Of a stretch of 64,000 nt of DNA, positions 35,503 to 44,200 are shown piece by piece. Source of the DNA: Acidobacteriota bacterium (GTDB taxonomy: Bacteria; Acidobacteriota; Terriglobia; Bryobacterales; Bryobacteraceae); NCBI GenBank assembly GCA_005808475.1, contig SYLY01000273.1, positions 1-64,000 on the forward strand, in the 5' to 3' direction. Made by a program: the position numbers and the translations under genes. Below the pieces are notes generated by a model. It did not search any database. It saw only the letters and a list, made by a program, of their open reading frames with translations, and was not told where the DNA came from. The number at the start of each line of letters is the position of its first letter. Within the stretch, counting starts at the first letter, position 1.

Positions 35503-36528
35503 ATGTGGCAGGCTCGACTCTACGGCGCGGGCGATTTGCGATTCGAGGAAGCGCCCCTCGATAAGACGTTATCGCCGTCCGGCGTTCTGGTGGAGACCGA
35601 TGTCTCGGCGCTTTCCACCGGCACCGACCTCGGCAACTACCAGGGCGATTCCACGTACGTCCCCGGCGCGCCCGATTATCCACGCTGGGTGGGATATTCG
35701 AATTGCGGCATCGTCCGCGCGGCGGGCGGCGAGGTCCGTTCCGTGAGGCCAGGAGACCGTGTGTTCACCGCGCGGCCCCACTTGTCGGCGTTCGTCGCGG
35801 AAGAGCGCGAGATCCTCGCCGTCGTCCCGGCCGCCGTTCCTTCCGAGCACGCGTCGCTGGCCTACTTGACGAACCTGGGTCTGCAGGCGCTGCGTGTGTC
35901 CGGCTTCCAGCCTGGCGAGGATGTCGCGCTGATCGGGCTCGGAGTGATCGGGCTTTGCACGATTCCGCTGGCTCGCGCGATGGGCGCCGGACGCGTCGTG
36001 GCGATCGCGAATTCGCCGGAGCGGGCCGCGGTGGCCGCCCGGCTCGGAGCGGACGAATGCATCGTGTCGAGCGGCCCGGAGGGGCGCCGGCGTCTCGGCG
36101 AGGCGAGGGACAACCTGTGCGACATCGCCATCCTCACGGCGAACACGTGGGACGCCTACCGCGACGCGATGGAGATCGTGCGCAAGCGCGGCCGCGTGCC
36201 CATACTCGGGTTCCCGGGCCGCGGCCAGCCCGCGCCGGACTTCAATCCGTTGGCCGCCGAATGGATCTACCGCAAGCAACTCGGGCTGTTCGGCTCGGGT
36301 CTCAGCGCGGTGTCGGACGCGCCGCCGCATGAACTGCGCTTCAACCTGAAGCGCGAACTCGCCTACCTGGCCGGCCTCATGGCCCAAGGCAGGTTGGATT
36401 TCACGCCGGTGATTTCACACCGGTTCCCGGCGCGCCGCTTGCGCGAAGCCTACGACATCGCCGCCAGCCGCGACAAGAACTTCACCGCCGCCGTGTTCGA
36501 CTGGTCCGAATTCCATCATGCCGAATAA
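35503..36528 (+). CDS. MDR-family (zinc-type) dehydrogenase
   Basis: The 341-residue protein is a medium-chain dehydrogenase: a GroES-like N-terminal half (VETDVSALSTGTDLGNYQG; RWVGYSNCGIVRAAGG) and a Rossmann half (DVALIGLGVIGLCTIPLARA with NSPERAAVAARLGAD). The catalytic zinc cysteine of the GxCGTD motif is replaced: the sequence reads ALSTGTD. This pattern is found in BchC-like and other 'bi-domain oxidoreductase' types rather than classic alcohol dehydrogenases. It is the first gene of a five-gene cluster; the aminotransferase start overlaps its end by 11 bases. Confidence 0.85.
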   Translation: MWQARLYGAGDLRFEEAPLDKTLSPSGVLVETDVSALSTGTDLGNYQGDSTYVPGAPDYPRWVGYSNCGIVRAAGGEVRSVRPGDRVFTARPHLSAFVAEEREILAVVPAAVPSEHASLAYLTNLGLQALRVSGFQPGEDVALIGLGVIGLCTIPLARAMGAGRVVAIANSPERAAVAARLGADECIVSSGPEGRRRLGEARDNLCDIAILTANTWDAYRDAMEIVRKRGRVPILGFPGRGQPAPDFNPLAAEWIYRKQLGLFGSGLSAVSDAPPHELRFNLKRELAYLAGLMAQGRLDFTPVISHRFPARRLREAYDIAASRDKNFTAAVFDWSEFHHAE

Positions 36529-37840
36529 CCCAAAGTCCCTCGCGATTCTAGAGCACAACCGCCGCTTCATCCCGGGCGGAGTCGTATCGATCAACCGCCA
36601 CATCGCGCCGGAACTCGTCTTCGTCCGCGGCATGGGATCGCGGCTGTTCGACGCGGACGGCAATTCCTACATCGATTACCACGGGGCGTTCGCGCCTCAT
36701 TTCCTCGGCCACAACGACCCCTACGTGACCGAAGCCGTGGTCCGCGTCCTGCGCGATGGGGCCAGTCTCTATGGTTCCGGCACGACCACGCTCGAAGGCC
36801 GGCTCGCGGAACTGATGTGCCAGGCGGTGCCGTGGATCGAGTCCGTCCAGTTGCTCAATACCGGCAGCGAGGCGACGTATCAGGCGTTGCGATTGGCGCG
36901 CGCGGTCACCGGCCGCGATCACATCGTCGTGATGCAGGGCGGCTACAACGGCTGGCACAACGACGTGGCGTGCAACCTGATGACGCCCCTCGCCGCCCTG
37001 GGACCTCGCGTGTCGCCAGGCGAGTATCCGTTCCTGCCGATCAGCTCCGGCATTCCGGAGGCGCATCGCACGCTGGTGCATCCCGTGAACTTCAACGATC
37101 TCGATTCGGTGGCGCACGTGTGCGAGCGCTATCCGGTCGCTGGATTGATCACCGAGCCGGTCCTTCAGAACATCGGCGTGGTACACCCGAAACCGGGCTA
37201 CCTCGATGGCCTCCGGAAACTGGCGGACAAGCACGGATTCGTCCTGATCTTCGACGAAGTGAAGACCGGCTTCCGGCACGCTCCCGGCGGATATGCGTCT
37301 ATCGCCGGCGTGACGCCCGACGTCGCGGTGTACGGCAAGGCGCTAGCGAACGGATACCCCATGGCGGCGATCGCCGGAAAGCGCGATCTGATGAACTGGT
37401 TCGCGCATCCGGAAGCTTCCAAGCGGGTTCTGCTCGCCGGCACCTACAACGCGCATCCCGTGCCCACCGCGGCCGCGATCGCGACAGTGGAACGCCTGCT
37501 CGAGAACGGCGGTGAAGTCTACCGGCGCGTGGAGGGGCTGGGACAGCGGATCGAGGCGGGCCTGCGCGCCGAACTCGATCGCGCGGGCGTTCGTTCGGTC
37601 ATCGCCAGACAAGGCTCGGCGTTCTGCGTCTACTTCATGGATCATGCGCCCGTGGACTGGCACGACCTCGCCTCGCACCACGACGCGGCCCTCGACGAGA
37701 AGCTGCGGCGCGAACTGATCGAACGCGGCATCTACTGGTTCCCGCTGCAAACCAAGCAGTGTTCCATCTCCGCCGCGCATTCAGAGGCGGATATCGACCG
37801 CACGGTGGCCGCGTTCGGCGAGTCGCTGAAGACCGTATGA
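36518..37840 (+). CDS. Class III aminotransferase, glutamate-1-semialdehyde aminomutase-like
   Basis: The 440-residue PLP enzyme shows the class III hallmarks: LLNTGSEATYQALRLARAVT (cofactor phosphate), GGYNGWHNDV, LIFDEVKTGFRHAPGG (the aspartate that binds the pyridine nitrogen) and YGKALANGYPMAAIAG with the Schiff-base lysine Lys274. The GSA-aminomutase-like branch also includes many aminotransferases of secondary metabolism. Its place with a dehydrogenase, a Gfo/Idh/MocA oxidoreductase and an SDR, all overlapping, argues for an oxidation-transamination pathway and not for heme synthesis. Confidence 0.88.
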   Translation: MPNNPKSLAILEHNRRFIPGGVVSINRHIAPELVFVRGMGSRLFDADGNSYIDYHGAFAPHFLGHNDPYVTEAVVRVLRDGASLYGSGTTTLEGRLAELMCQAVPWIESVQLLNTGSEATYQALRLARAVTGRDHIVVMQGGYNGWHNDVACNLMTPLAALGPRVSPGEYPFLPISSGIPEAHRTLVHPVNFNDLDSVAHVCERYPVAGLITEPVLQNIGVVHPKPGYLDGLRKLADKHGFVLIFDEVKTGFRHAPGGYASIAGVTPDVAVYGKALANGYPMAAIAGKRDLMNWFAHPEASKRVLLAGTYNAHPVPTAAAIATVERLLENGGEVYRRVEGLGQRIEAGLRAELDRAGVRSVIARQGSAFCVYFMDHAPVDWHDLASHHDAALDEKLRRELIERGIYWFPLQTKQCSISAAHSEADIDRTVAAFGESLKTV

Positions 37841-38877
37841 AGCAAATCGAAATCGCGATGCTCGGTTCCGGCTTCGTGGCCGAGTTCTACATGCAGGGAC
37901 TCGCCAACGTCAATGGCCACCGGGTGGCGGTGAACTGGTCGCGTTCGCGAAGCCGCGCCGCCGCGTTCGCCGGGCGCTGGGGAATTCCGGAGTGCGAAAC
38001 CGATATCGATAAAGTGATCGCGCGGGACGGCATCGATCTCTTCGTCATCGCGCTGCCGAACGAAGAGCATCTGCCCACCGCCCTGAAGCTGGCGGCCCGG
38101 CGCCGCAACCAGGTGTGCACCAAGCCGCTCGCGCGCGAACGGCGGGAGGCGAAAGCGATGCTCGCGGCGGCGGAGAAATCCGGCGCGATGCACGGATACG
38201 CCGAGACCGAAGTGTTCTCGCCGTGCGTGGTGAAGGCGCGGGAGACCATCGAAGCCGGTGGGATCGGACGCGTGCTGTGGGTGCGGTCCCGCGAATCGCA
38301 CAGCGGCCCGCATTCTCCCCATTTCTGGGACGTCGAGAAGACGGGCGGCGGCGCCATGAACGACCTCGCCTGCCACTGCATCGAGGCGGCCCGCTACTTC
38401 TTCGGCAAGGAAAACCGGGTGGTGGAGGTGATGGCGTGGGGCGCGAACCTGGTCCACGGCAAACGCACCAAGGGCGAGGACAACGCACTGCTCGTGCTGA
38501 AGTTCGAAAGCGGCGGGATCGGCCATTGCGAATTGAGCTGGACCACCAGGGGCGGCCTCGACCTGCGCAACGAGATCCACGGCTCCGAAGGATCGATCTT
38601 CACCGACGTCACGCGAGGCACTCCGATCTCGTCGTTCACCGGCAAGTCGTCCGGCTACGTGATCGAAAAGGCCGACCTCGATTTCGGCTGGACGCGCCCC
38701 CTTCCCGAGGAGGCGTTCGCCTACGGGTATCAGGCGGAGATGCGCCATTTCGTCGAGTGCGCGCGCGCCGGCGTGGAGCCGCGCGAAACATATCGAGACG
38801 GTTACGTGGTGAACTGCATTCTCGACGCCGGCTACCGTTCCATGCACTCCAAGAAGTGGATTCGGGTGAAGTATTGA
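37837..38877 (+). CDS. Gfo/Idh/MocA family oxidoreductase
   Basis: The 346-residue protein starts at the ATG overlapping the aminotransferase stop. The Rossmann motif is IEIAMLGSGFVAEFYMQGL and the conserved lysine lies in VCTKPLARERREA, in place of the usual EKP. The C-terminal GFO_IDH_MocA_C part includes GGGAMNDLACHCIEAARYFF, with His at the catalytic place. The family uses NAD(P) to oxidise or reduce cyclitols, sugars and related compounds. No signal peptide is present, so unlike the paralogue at 56135 it is cytoplasmic. Confidence 0.88.
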   Translation: MKQIEIAMLGSGFVAEFYMQGLANVNGHRVAVNWSRSRSRAAAFAGRWGIPECETDIDKVIARDGIDLFVIALPNEEHLPTALKLAARRRNQVCTKPLARERREAKAMLAAAEKSGAMHGYAETEVFSPCVVKARETIEAGGIGRVLWVRSRESHSGPHSPHFWDVEKTGGGAMNDLACHCIEAARYFFGKENRVVEVMAWGANLVHGKRTKGEDNALLVLKFESGGIGHCELSWTTRGGLDLRNEIHGSEGSIFTDVTRGTPISSFTGKSSGYVIEKADLDFGWTRPLPEEAFAYGYQAEMRHFVECARAGVEPRETYRDGYVVNCILDAGYRSMHSKKWIRVKY

Positions 38878-39578
38878 TCCTGCTGGTGACGGGCGCGACG
38901 GGAATCGCGGCGGCCGCGGCGGAACTGGCGCGCGCCCATGGCTCCACCGTGTTCACCGCCGCGCTGAGCGGCCCGGCCGATCTCGCCGTCGATCTGACCG
39001 AACCCGGGGCCGCGGACGAAGCGGTGCGGCTGTGCGTGCACCGGTACGGCCGGCTGGACGCGGTGCTCGCCTGCGCCGGCGCTAGCGGGCGTAAATGGGG
39101 CGACGGGCCTCTGCACGAGTGCACGGACGAGGGCTGGTCTCGCACCATCGACGTCAACCTGACCTCCGCGTTTCGAACCTGCCGCGCCGCGGTCCGGCGG
39201 ATGCTCGAACAGGGTGGAGGCGGCGCCATCGTGCTGGTGGGCAGCGTGCTGGCACTATCGCCGAAAGCGCCGGAGTTTTCCACCCACGCCTACGCGGCGG
39301 CCAAGGGCGGGCTGTTGTCGCTGTCGCGATCGATGGCCGCGCACTACGCGGGCGACCGGATTCGCGTGAACTACCTGGCGCCCGGGCTCACCCGCACACC
39401 GATGACGGAACGAACCCAAGCCGATCCGGCGGCAATGGCGTTCGCGCGCGCCAAGCAGCCGCTGAGCGGTGGGATGCTGGAAGCGGACGAGGTGGCGCGT
39501 GCCGCGTGGTATCTGCTGACGGCCGAGTCCGTCACCGGCGCGGTGCTCGGGGTGGACGGAGGCTGGAGCGTCTCATGA
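38874..39578 (+). CDS. Short-chain dehydrogenase/reductase
   Basis: The 234-residue protein probably starts at TTG 38874, which overlaps the preceding TGA. The NAD(P) motif is ILLVTGATGIAAAAAELARA, missing the last glycine of TGxxxGxG. The catalytic Ser is in GSVLALSPKAPEFSTHAYAA, with YAAAK as the Tyr-Lys pair. The C-terminal AWYLLTAESVTGAVLGVDGG is typical of classical SDRs. It is the fourth gene in the overlapping cluster; the next start overlaps its stop by 4 bases. Confidence 0.83.
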   Translation: MILLVTGATGIAAAAAELARAHGSTVFTAALSGPADLAVDLTEPGAADEAVRLCVHRYGRLDAVLACAGASGRKWGDGPLHECTDEGWSRTIDVNLTSAFRTCRAAVRRMLEQGGGGAIVLVGSVLALSPKAPEFSTHAYAAAKGGLLSLSRSMAAHYAGDRIRVNYLAPGLTRTPMTERTQADPAAMAFARAKQPLSGGMLEADEVARAAWYLLTAESVTGAVLGVDGGWSVS

Positions 39579-40603
39579 AGGAACGTCCGTTGCGGACCAC
39601 CGTGGTCGGCAGTTATCCCTTCCCCGGCTGGCTCGAATTCGCGTCGGCGCGGCTGCCGGAGTTCGGCCCGGACGACATCGCCGAAATGCGCGACGATGCC
39701 GTGATCGCGGCCGTCCACGATCAGGTGGCGGCGGGGCTCGACGTTATCACCGACGGCGAGCAGACTCGCCTCGACTTCAATCTGTCGTTCTACGGATATC
39801 TCGCCGGCATCGACCGCGAGGCCGATCCGCCGCGCCGGTTCGGTCCTCCCGCCCACGACCAGCGCGGACGCCACCGCATCGCCGGAGAACTCGCCGCGCC
39901 GCGCGGCTTGGGCGTGGTGGAGGAGTTCCAGCGCTTGAAGCGGCTCGCGCCTCCCGGGCCGGTCCTGAAGGCGAGCGTTCCCGGTCCGTATACTCTGAGC
40001 GGCCGGCTGATTCCGAACGCGGACTACCCGGATCGTTGGGCCGTGGCCGAGGCGTTATTGCCGCTGGTGGCCGCGGAACTGGAAGCGCTGGTGGCGGCCG
40101 GTTGCGGCGAGATCTGCGTCGACGAGCCGTCGATGTCCTGCTACGCGCACCGCGAGGATCCGGCGCGTTTCGTGGATATCTTCAATCGCACGGTGGCGCC
40201 GGTGGCGGGCCGGTGCCGCCTCGGGACGCATCTGTGCTTCGGCAACTTCAAGGCGAGAGCCGTGGGTCCGCGCCGCTACGCGCCGATGTTCCCCGCGTTC
40301 CTCGATCTCGCCGTGGACGAGATTCACCTCGAGATGGCGAGCCGCGAGTTCGCCGAGATCGAAGTGGTCGAGCGTGTGGCGGAAACCAAGGACGCGGTGG
40401 TAGGAATCGTCGATGTGAAGAGCTACTACATCGAGCCGCCGGAAGAGATCGAGCGCCGCATCCGCATGTGTCTTCGCCACGCGCCCGCCGAGAGGCTGGG
40501 ATTCGCGCCGGATTGCGGACTCAGCCAAACCGCGCGCTGGGCAGCCCGGCAAAAGCTGCGGAACATGGTGGAAGGCGCCCGCCGCGCGCGGGAGGCCTGC
40601 TAA
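39575..40603 (+). CDS. MetE C-terminal-like methyltransferase (methionine synthase II family)
   Basis: The 342-residue protein is the stand-alone C-terminal barrel of cobalamin-independent methionine synthase. It begins LRTTVVGSYPFPGWLEFASA and has the family's VITDGEQTR. Zinc-ligand candidates are His and Cys in LGTHLCFGNFK and Cys in APDCGLSQTAR; GEICVDEPSMSC gives a conserved acidic residue. Relatives include methyltransferases and the epoxyalkane:CoM transferases, which act on other thiols. Being tied to a dehydrogenase/aminotransferase cluster and lacking the N-terminal folate domain, it probably transfers a methyl or alkyl group to or from a pathway intermediate. It ends immediately before the convergent Uma2 gene. 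Confidence 0.82.
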   Translation: MKERPLRTTVVGSYPFPGWLEFASARLPEFGPDDIAEMRDDAVIAAVHDQVAAGLDVITDGEQTRLDFNLSFYGYLAGIDREADPPRRFGPPAHDQRGRHRIAGELAAPRGLGVVEEFQRLKRLAPPGPVLKASVPGPYTLSGRLIPNADYPDRWAVAEALLPLVAAELEALVAAGCGEICVDEPSMSCYAHREDPARFVDIFNRTVAPVAGRCRLGTHLCFGNFKARAVGPRRYAPMFPAFLDLAVDEIHLEMASREFAEIEVVERVAETKDAVVGIVDVKSYYIEPPEEIERRIRMCLRHAPAERLGFAPDCGLSQTARWAARQKLRNMVEGARRAREAC

Positions 40604-41197
40604 CTAACGCGAAAGCGTCAAGCTCGCGGAAGGCGCGGCCAATGGGCTCACCGGCTCGTTGGCGCGATAAACGGTCAGCGAACGGTAGTAGCCGTCCGCG
40701 GGGTCGCGGTGGACGATAATGCGGCGCGTCCGGACGTCGAGGACCCAGTAGTCGGCGATTCCAGCCCGCGCATAGAGATCGGCTTTCGTCGAGGTGTCGA
40801 ATCCGAGAGTCGAGTCCGACACCTCGGCCAGCAGTACGATGTCCGGCGCCGCCGGATGACGGTCGACGAAGTGCTCGGCTGCCGTCGTGGTCACGCAAAT
40901 GTCCGGCTCGGGCAGGGAAGTAGGATTGTCCTCGGGCGTCACATCGATTGTCCCCTGCACGCGAACGCGGTAAACGCCGAACAGTTCGGCCAAGCGGCCG
41001 GCGAGCAACGTAACCAAGGCCGGATGCGGAGGATTCTCGCCGGTCTTGTCGATCAGCTCTCCCCGGATCAGTTCATGCCGTTGCCCATCGAACGCCCCTG
41101 CTCCAAGCAGAGTGAAGTAATCGGTACGAGTCCAATGCCTCCGCTTCATCCGGGATGGCGGCGCATCGAGTGCGTCGCGCAAGATGGCCAATGGCAT
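40604..41197 (-). CDS. Uma2 family (DUF820) PD-(D/E)XK-type endonuclease
   Basis: The protein has 197 residues from ATG 41197 (TTG 41203 and ATG 41149 are alternatives). The Uma2 fold is clear: DYFTLLGAGAFDGQRHELIRGELIDK holds the early glutamates, LPEPDICVTTT the PD aspartate and LLAEVSDSTLGFDTSTK the (D/E)xx..K segment; ADYWVLDVRTRRI closes it. Uma2 proteins are common orphan nucleases of unknown target. It lies 24 bases after csm5, in the position of csm6 in many III-A operons. However, TACAAT 5 bases before its ATG suggests its own promoter, so co-transcription with csm5 is not certain. Confidence 0.82.
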   Translation of the reverse strand: MPLAILRDALDAPPSRMKRRHWTRTDYFTLLGAGAFDGQRHELIRGELIDKTGENPPHPALVTLLAGRLAELFGVYRVRVQGTIDVTPEDNPTSLPEPDICVTTTAAEHFVDRHPAAPDIVLLAEVSDSTLGFDTSTKADLYARAGIADYWVLDVRTRRIIVHRDPADGYYRSLTVYRANEPVSPLAAPSASLTLSR

Positions 41198-41202
41198 CGG
41201 CA

Positions 41203-41208
41203 ATTGTA
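41203..41208 (-). promoter_or_regulatory. -10-like hexamer TACAAT before the Uma2 gene
   Basis: The hexamer lies 5 bases before ATG 41197 in the gap after csm5. If it is used, the Uma2 mRNA would be leaderless. A weak -35 (TTCGGA) lies 16 bases further upstream. Confidence 0.35.
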
Positions 41209-41221
41209 CCGGATGCGCCGC

Positions 41222-42349
41222 TTATCCGAACCGGACGAGCACCCAACCCGGGAGCGCCGCGGGACGGTCGTTCAGGAACACGATCCGCCGGGTCTTCGGG
41301 AACGGCAGGCCGGTCCGAATCGCGCGCGAGTAGTACGCCTGCGTGCGCAGAACCTCGCGATATGCCTCGTCCTCGACCTTGGGCCACGCCGTCTTGCCCA
41401 GCAGTCCCGTGCCCCAGCCGAGCGCCACAAGGCACGCTTCGCCGGACTCGCGGATCTCCGCCAGGCGGCCCTGCAAGCCGGCCACCGACGCAGCCACTTC
41501 TTCGAGCCCCGCCGCGGCCGCGTACCGCGCGTGATTGTCGAGCGCGATGGCCGCGTACGCGTTCGCCGCTTCGGCCACTTGCCGGACGCCGACCGTGTCG
41601 CGCCAGTGCAGCCCCTTCATCGTCTCGGCCTCGCCGTAGAACGCGCGCTCCACGATGCGGCCCTCGAATACCGTGCCCGGCATCGCCATCTCAGCGAACG
41701 TCGAACTGGAGCCGTACTTCCAGCCGAGCCCCGGCTTGCCGCCTGGAGCGCCCGTCAATGCCGCCACGCGCAGCATGAACACCTTCAGAAACGAGCGGTC
41801 CACCGTAGCGGAATCGGAAATGGGCAACGCCTTGAATTGATCGCCGTAGCCGGCGCGGCTGTCCCGCGATAACGCGCGATGCTCGGCCGCTTCCGCCGGA
41901 CGGCGCGAGGGCCGCTCTCCGCCCATGGATTCCTTCACGAACGATAATGTTTTATCGTCGATGCGCGCCGCCACCACGGCGGTCCGCAACGCGCCCCGCA
42001 AGGCGCTGCCAGGCAGATAAGGACCGTGAGGCGAAGTGGAAAAGCAGGGGATATGGCAGTCGTCCGCGTGCTGACGCTCCCACTGTCTCGCGCACGACGG
42101 GTGCTCGAACGCGATGCGCCGGCCCGCGTAATTCTGCGCGAACCCGCCCCAGTTGGTGAAGTCGAGCTTGTCGGCTTTCTTGATCTGCAGCAGGTAGCTG
42201 TCGAGCCGCGGACCGCGGGAGAGCAGCCTGAAGATGCGCTCCTGATCGAGCACGTTGACCTGATCGCGCCAGACCATGTAGTCGACCGGCGACAGTTCCG
42301 AGCCGTCGCCGGCAAGCAGCGGAGTGAGCGCTTCCACCCGGTAGTTCAT
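41222..42349 (-). CDS. csm5: Type III-A CRISPR RAMP protein Csm5
   Basis: The 375-residue protein starts at ATG 42349, which overlaps the csm4 stop (ATGA). Its opening, YRVEALTPLLAGDGSELSPV, followed by DYMVWRDQVNVLDQERIFRLL, is the Csm5 signature: RAMP strand, then the 'DYxx...VxDxxxIF' segment. GPYLPGSALRGALRTAVVAA is the glycine-rich Cas7-type loop. Csm5 is the Cas7-like subunit that caps the 3' end of the crRNA in the Csm complex. It is the last Csm gene in the operon; the frame is open upstream, but that part does not resemble Csm5. Confidence 0.85.
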   Translation of the reverse strand: MNYRVEALTPLLAGDGSELSPVDYMVWRDQVNVLDQERIFRLLSRGPRLDSYLLQIKKADKLDFTNWGGFAQNYAGRRIAFEHPSCARQWERQHADDCHIPCFSTSPHGPYLPGSALRGALRTAVVAARIDDKTLSFVKESMGGERPSRRPAEAAEHRALSRDSRAGYGDQFKALPISDSATVDRSFLKVFMLRVAALTGAPGGKPGLGWKYGSSSTFAEMAMPGTVFEGRIVERAFYGEAETMKGLHWRDTVGVRQVAEAANAYAAIALDNHARYAAAAGLEEVAASVAGLQGRLAEIRESGEACLVALGWGTGLLGKTAWPKVEDEAYREVLRTQAYYSRAIRTGLPFPKTRRIVFLNDRPAALPGWVLVRFG

Positions 42350-43350
42350 GCGTTGCCTCGCCACGGCAGCGGCACCGACAAGGCGAACCCGGCCCGGTAC
42401 ACCGGGTGCGGGAAGCCGGCGGGCGCGACATCGGGCGCGGCGCCCACGGGCGCTTCCCCGGCCAGAAGGACCGAGCCTTCGCGCACCATTCGCACCGTCT
42501 TCTTCAAATCTCCCGAGCCCGCCGCGCTTTCGATGCGGCCGCCGCGTTCCACCAGTTCGTACGAGCCCCGCTTCCAATCGATGCGATCGGTGGCGGCGGG
42601 ACTCAGCAGGGACAGCAGCCAATAGGCCGGCGCGCCCTCCGACGACGCGTGAGCGCCGCGTCCGCCCAGCAGCATGTGCGCCAGCGAGCCACGCTTGGTC
42701 TCCGCGATTTCGAAGTGGCCCCAGCCCTGCGACCGTTCGCCGCCAATGCCGCTGTCGCCCAGCAGCCGCAACGCGCATTCCACGCGATCGGCCCACGTCT
42801 CATCCGCCGCGTCGATCGCGCACCACAGCCCCGCGTCCTCGCCGAACTCGAGGCACGCGGATTGATGCGGCAGCGTGACGCCGTGATCGGCGCGGTCCAC
42901 CGCCGCGTGGGATCGCAGGGAGACGCGGAACGGACTGGTGCGCTTGCGTCCCTTGCGAATCAGGCACTCGCTATAGCTGTCCACGTCCCACTGATCCTCG
43001 TTGAAAGGCTGTCCCGCGGCGAGCCAGCCCACCAAATAGGAAGGCAGCAGCCGGGCGCCGGACGCGCGTAGTTTCGAGGTTCCCGGAGGCGGCCACAAGT
43101 GCCCGGGAGCGGGCGCGAACAGCGCGTCTTCCTGCCATGGAAACAACGAGCCCAGTCGAACCGCGGGCTCGGCGGCGCGCGCCGTCGCGTCGAACCATTC
43201 TTCGCGCCAGCCCAGCCGGTCCATCGCGGACGATACGGCGGAGTACAGCGTGTCGCTGTGGCACACGCGGTCCACGCGATCGCGCGCGCCGGACGACGGA
43301 CCCAGCCGCCAGGGCCCGGCGGGCCGCAGCTTGAACACGCGGGCGGCCAT
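42346..43350 (-). CDS. csm4: Type III-A CRISPR RAMP protein Csm4 (Cas5-like)
   Basis: The 334-residue protein shows the Csm4 pattern: RVCHSDTLYSAVSSAMDRLG, then LGSLFPWQEDALFAPAPGHL, which is the conserved FPxxxDxLFxPxP block, and LLGDSGIGGERSQGWGHFEI, the G-rich loop of Cas5 family proteins. Csm4 binds the 5' crRNA tag and bridges to Cas10. It starts 4 bases after csm3 and its stop overlaps csm5. Length is in the family range (about 300-350). Confidence 0.88.
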   Translation of the reverse strand: MAARVFKLRPAGPWRLGPSSGARDRVDRVCHSDTLYSAVSSAMDRLGWREEWFDATARAAEPAVRLGSLFPWQEDALFAPAPGHLWPPPGTSKLRASGARLLPSYLVGWLAAGQPFNEDQWDVDSYSECLIRKGRKRTSPFRVSLRSHAAVDRADHGVTLPHQSACLEFGEDAGLWCAIDAADETWADRVECALRLLGDSGIGGERSQGWGHFEIAETKRGSLAHMLLGGRGAHASSEGAPAYWLLSLLSPAATDRIDWKRGSYELVERGGRIESAAGSGDLKKTVRMVREGSVLLAGEAPVGAAPDVAPAGFPHPVYRAGFALSVPLPWRGNA

Positions 43351-43354
43351 GGCG

Positions 43355-44191
43355 CTATTGAGAGAGCTTTCCCGAAAGTTCGGCGTCGTTGGCCAGCAGT
43401 TGCAGCGCGGTGACGTCGCCCGCGGCCAGCAGTTCCGCCTCGGCGGCTCCGGCGGAATAGAAGGAACGGCCGCGCCAGCGCAGCTTCAGGTTGGCGAACC
43501 GCACGCGGCCGCTTCCCCTGGATCCGCCCCCGCCAAGCGTGTCGTCCTCGAGCAGCCGCAGCCCTTCGGCCACGCGCGCCAGCAGCGCCTTGTCTTCCTC
43601 GCACAGGATGTCGAGCACCATGCGGACCTGGAACCGCGCGCCCGCCGGCACGCGTTCGAGAGTTCGAGGACTCGCTTGGCTGGTGATGCGGTCGATCGCG
43701 TTCTCGCTCTTCACCTCGGTGAGTTCGTCGTCGAGATTCTCGCGCATCTGCGCCGTGATGCTGGCGCCGTCGAGCGGGGCGTCGTAGACGGTGAGCCGCG
43801 CGGGCGTCGCTCTTGTGGTCTCGATGTCGCCACCGGTAACCCGTTCGAGCTTCAGCGGACTCCGTCCGAACAGCAGGCAGACTTCGTCGTCGGGCCGGTT
43901 GCTCTGGTGGATGCGGACCTCCTGGCCCCGGCGCTTGGACACGAACACCATTTCCGGCGGAATGGCGAGTCCGTGGGCCTGTTCGAGGAGCGCCCGGATG
44001 CGGCCGCGGAGCGAACTGCCCGGTACGTAGGGCCGGCCGAACGCGTCCTTGACCACGGGATTATCGGCCCCGCCGATCTCGAGCGAGCCCTTGCCGGCGC
44101 CGACGTGGAGGCCGGTTTCGCAGTGCAACTCGGCGTCCAGCAGCAGTTTTCCAATGAGCTTCAGCTCGGTTTGCGCGGTATGCGAACTCAT
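43355..44191 (-). CDS. csm3: Type III-A CRISPR RAMP protein Csm3 (Cas7-like)
   Basis: The 278-residue protein is the backbone Cas7 subunit. GLHVGAGKGSLEIGGADNPV includes Asp43, the aspartate that in other Csm3 proteins cuts target RNA at 6-nt intervals. RPYVPGSSLRGRIRALLEQA is the conserved PGSSLRG loop. The glycine-rich LEDDTLGGGGSRGSGRVRFA near the C-terminus is also standard. Target-RNA cleavage should therefore be intact. It follows csm2 with a 9-base gap. Confidence 0.93.
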   Translation of the reverse strand: MSSHTAQTELKLIGKLLLDAELHCETGLHVGAGKGSLEIGGADNPVVKDAFGRPYVPGSSLRGRIRALLEQAHGLAIPPEMVFVSKRRGQEVRIHQSNRPDDEVCLLFGRSPLKLERVTGGDIETTRATPARLTVYDAPLDGASITAQMRENLDDELTEVKSENAIDRITSQASPRTLERVPAGARFQVRMVLDILCEEDKALLARVAEGLRLLEDDTLGGGGSRGSGRVRFANLKLRWRGRSFYSAGAAEAELLAAGDVTALQLLANDAELSGKLSQ

Positions 44192-44200
44192 GGGTGATCC

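Noticed and set aside
41203-41221. CRISPR leader or repeat between csm5 and uma2
   Set aside because: The gap is only about 24 bases with no repeat; the only signal is the TACAAT hexamer.
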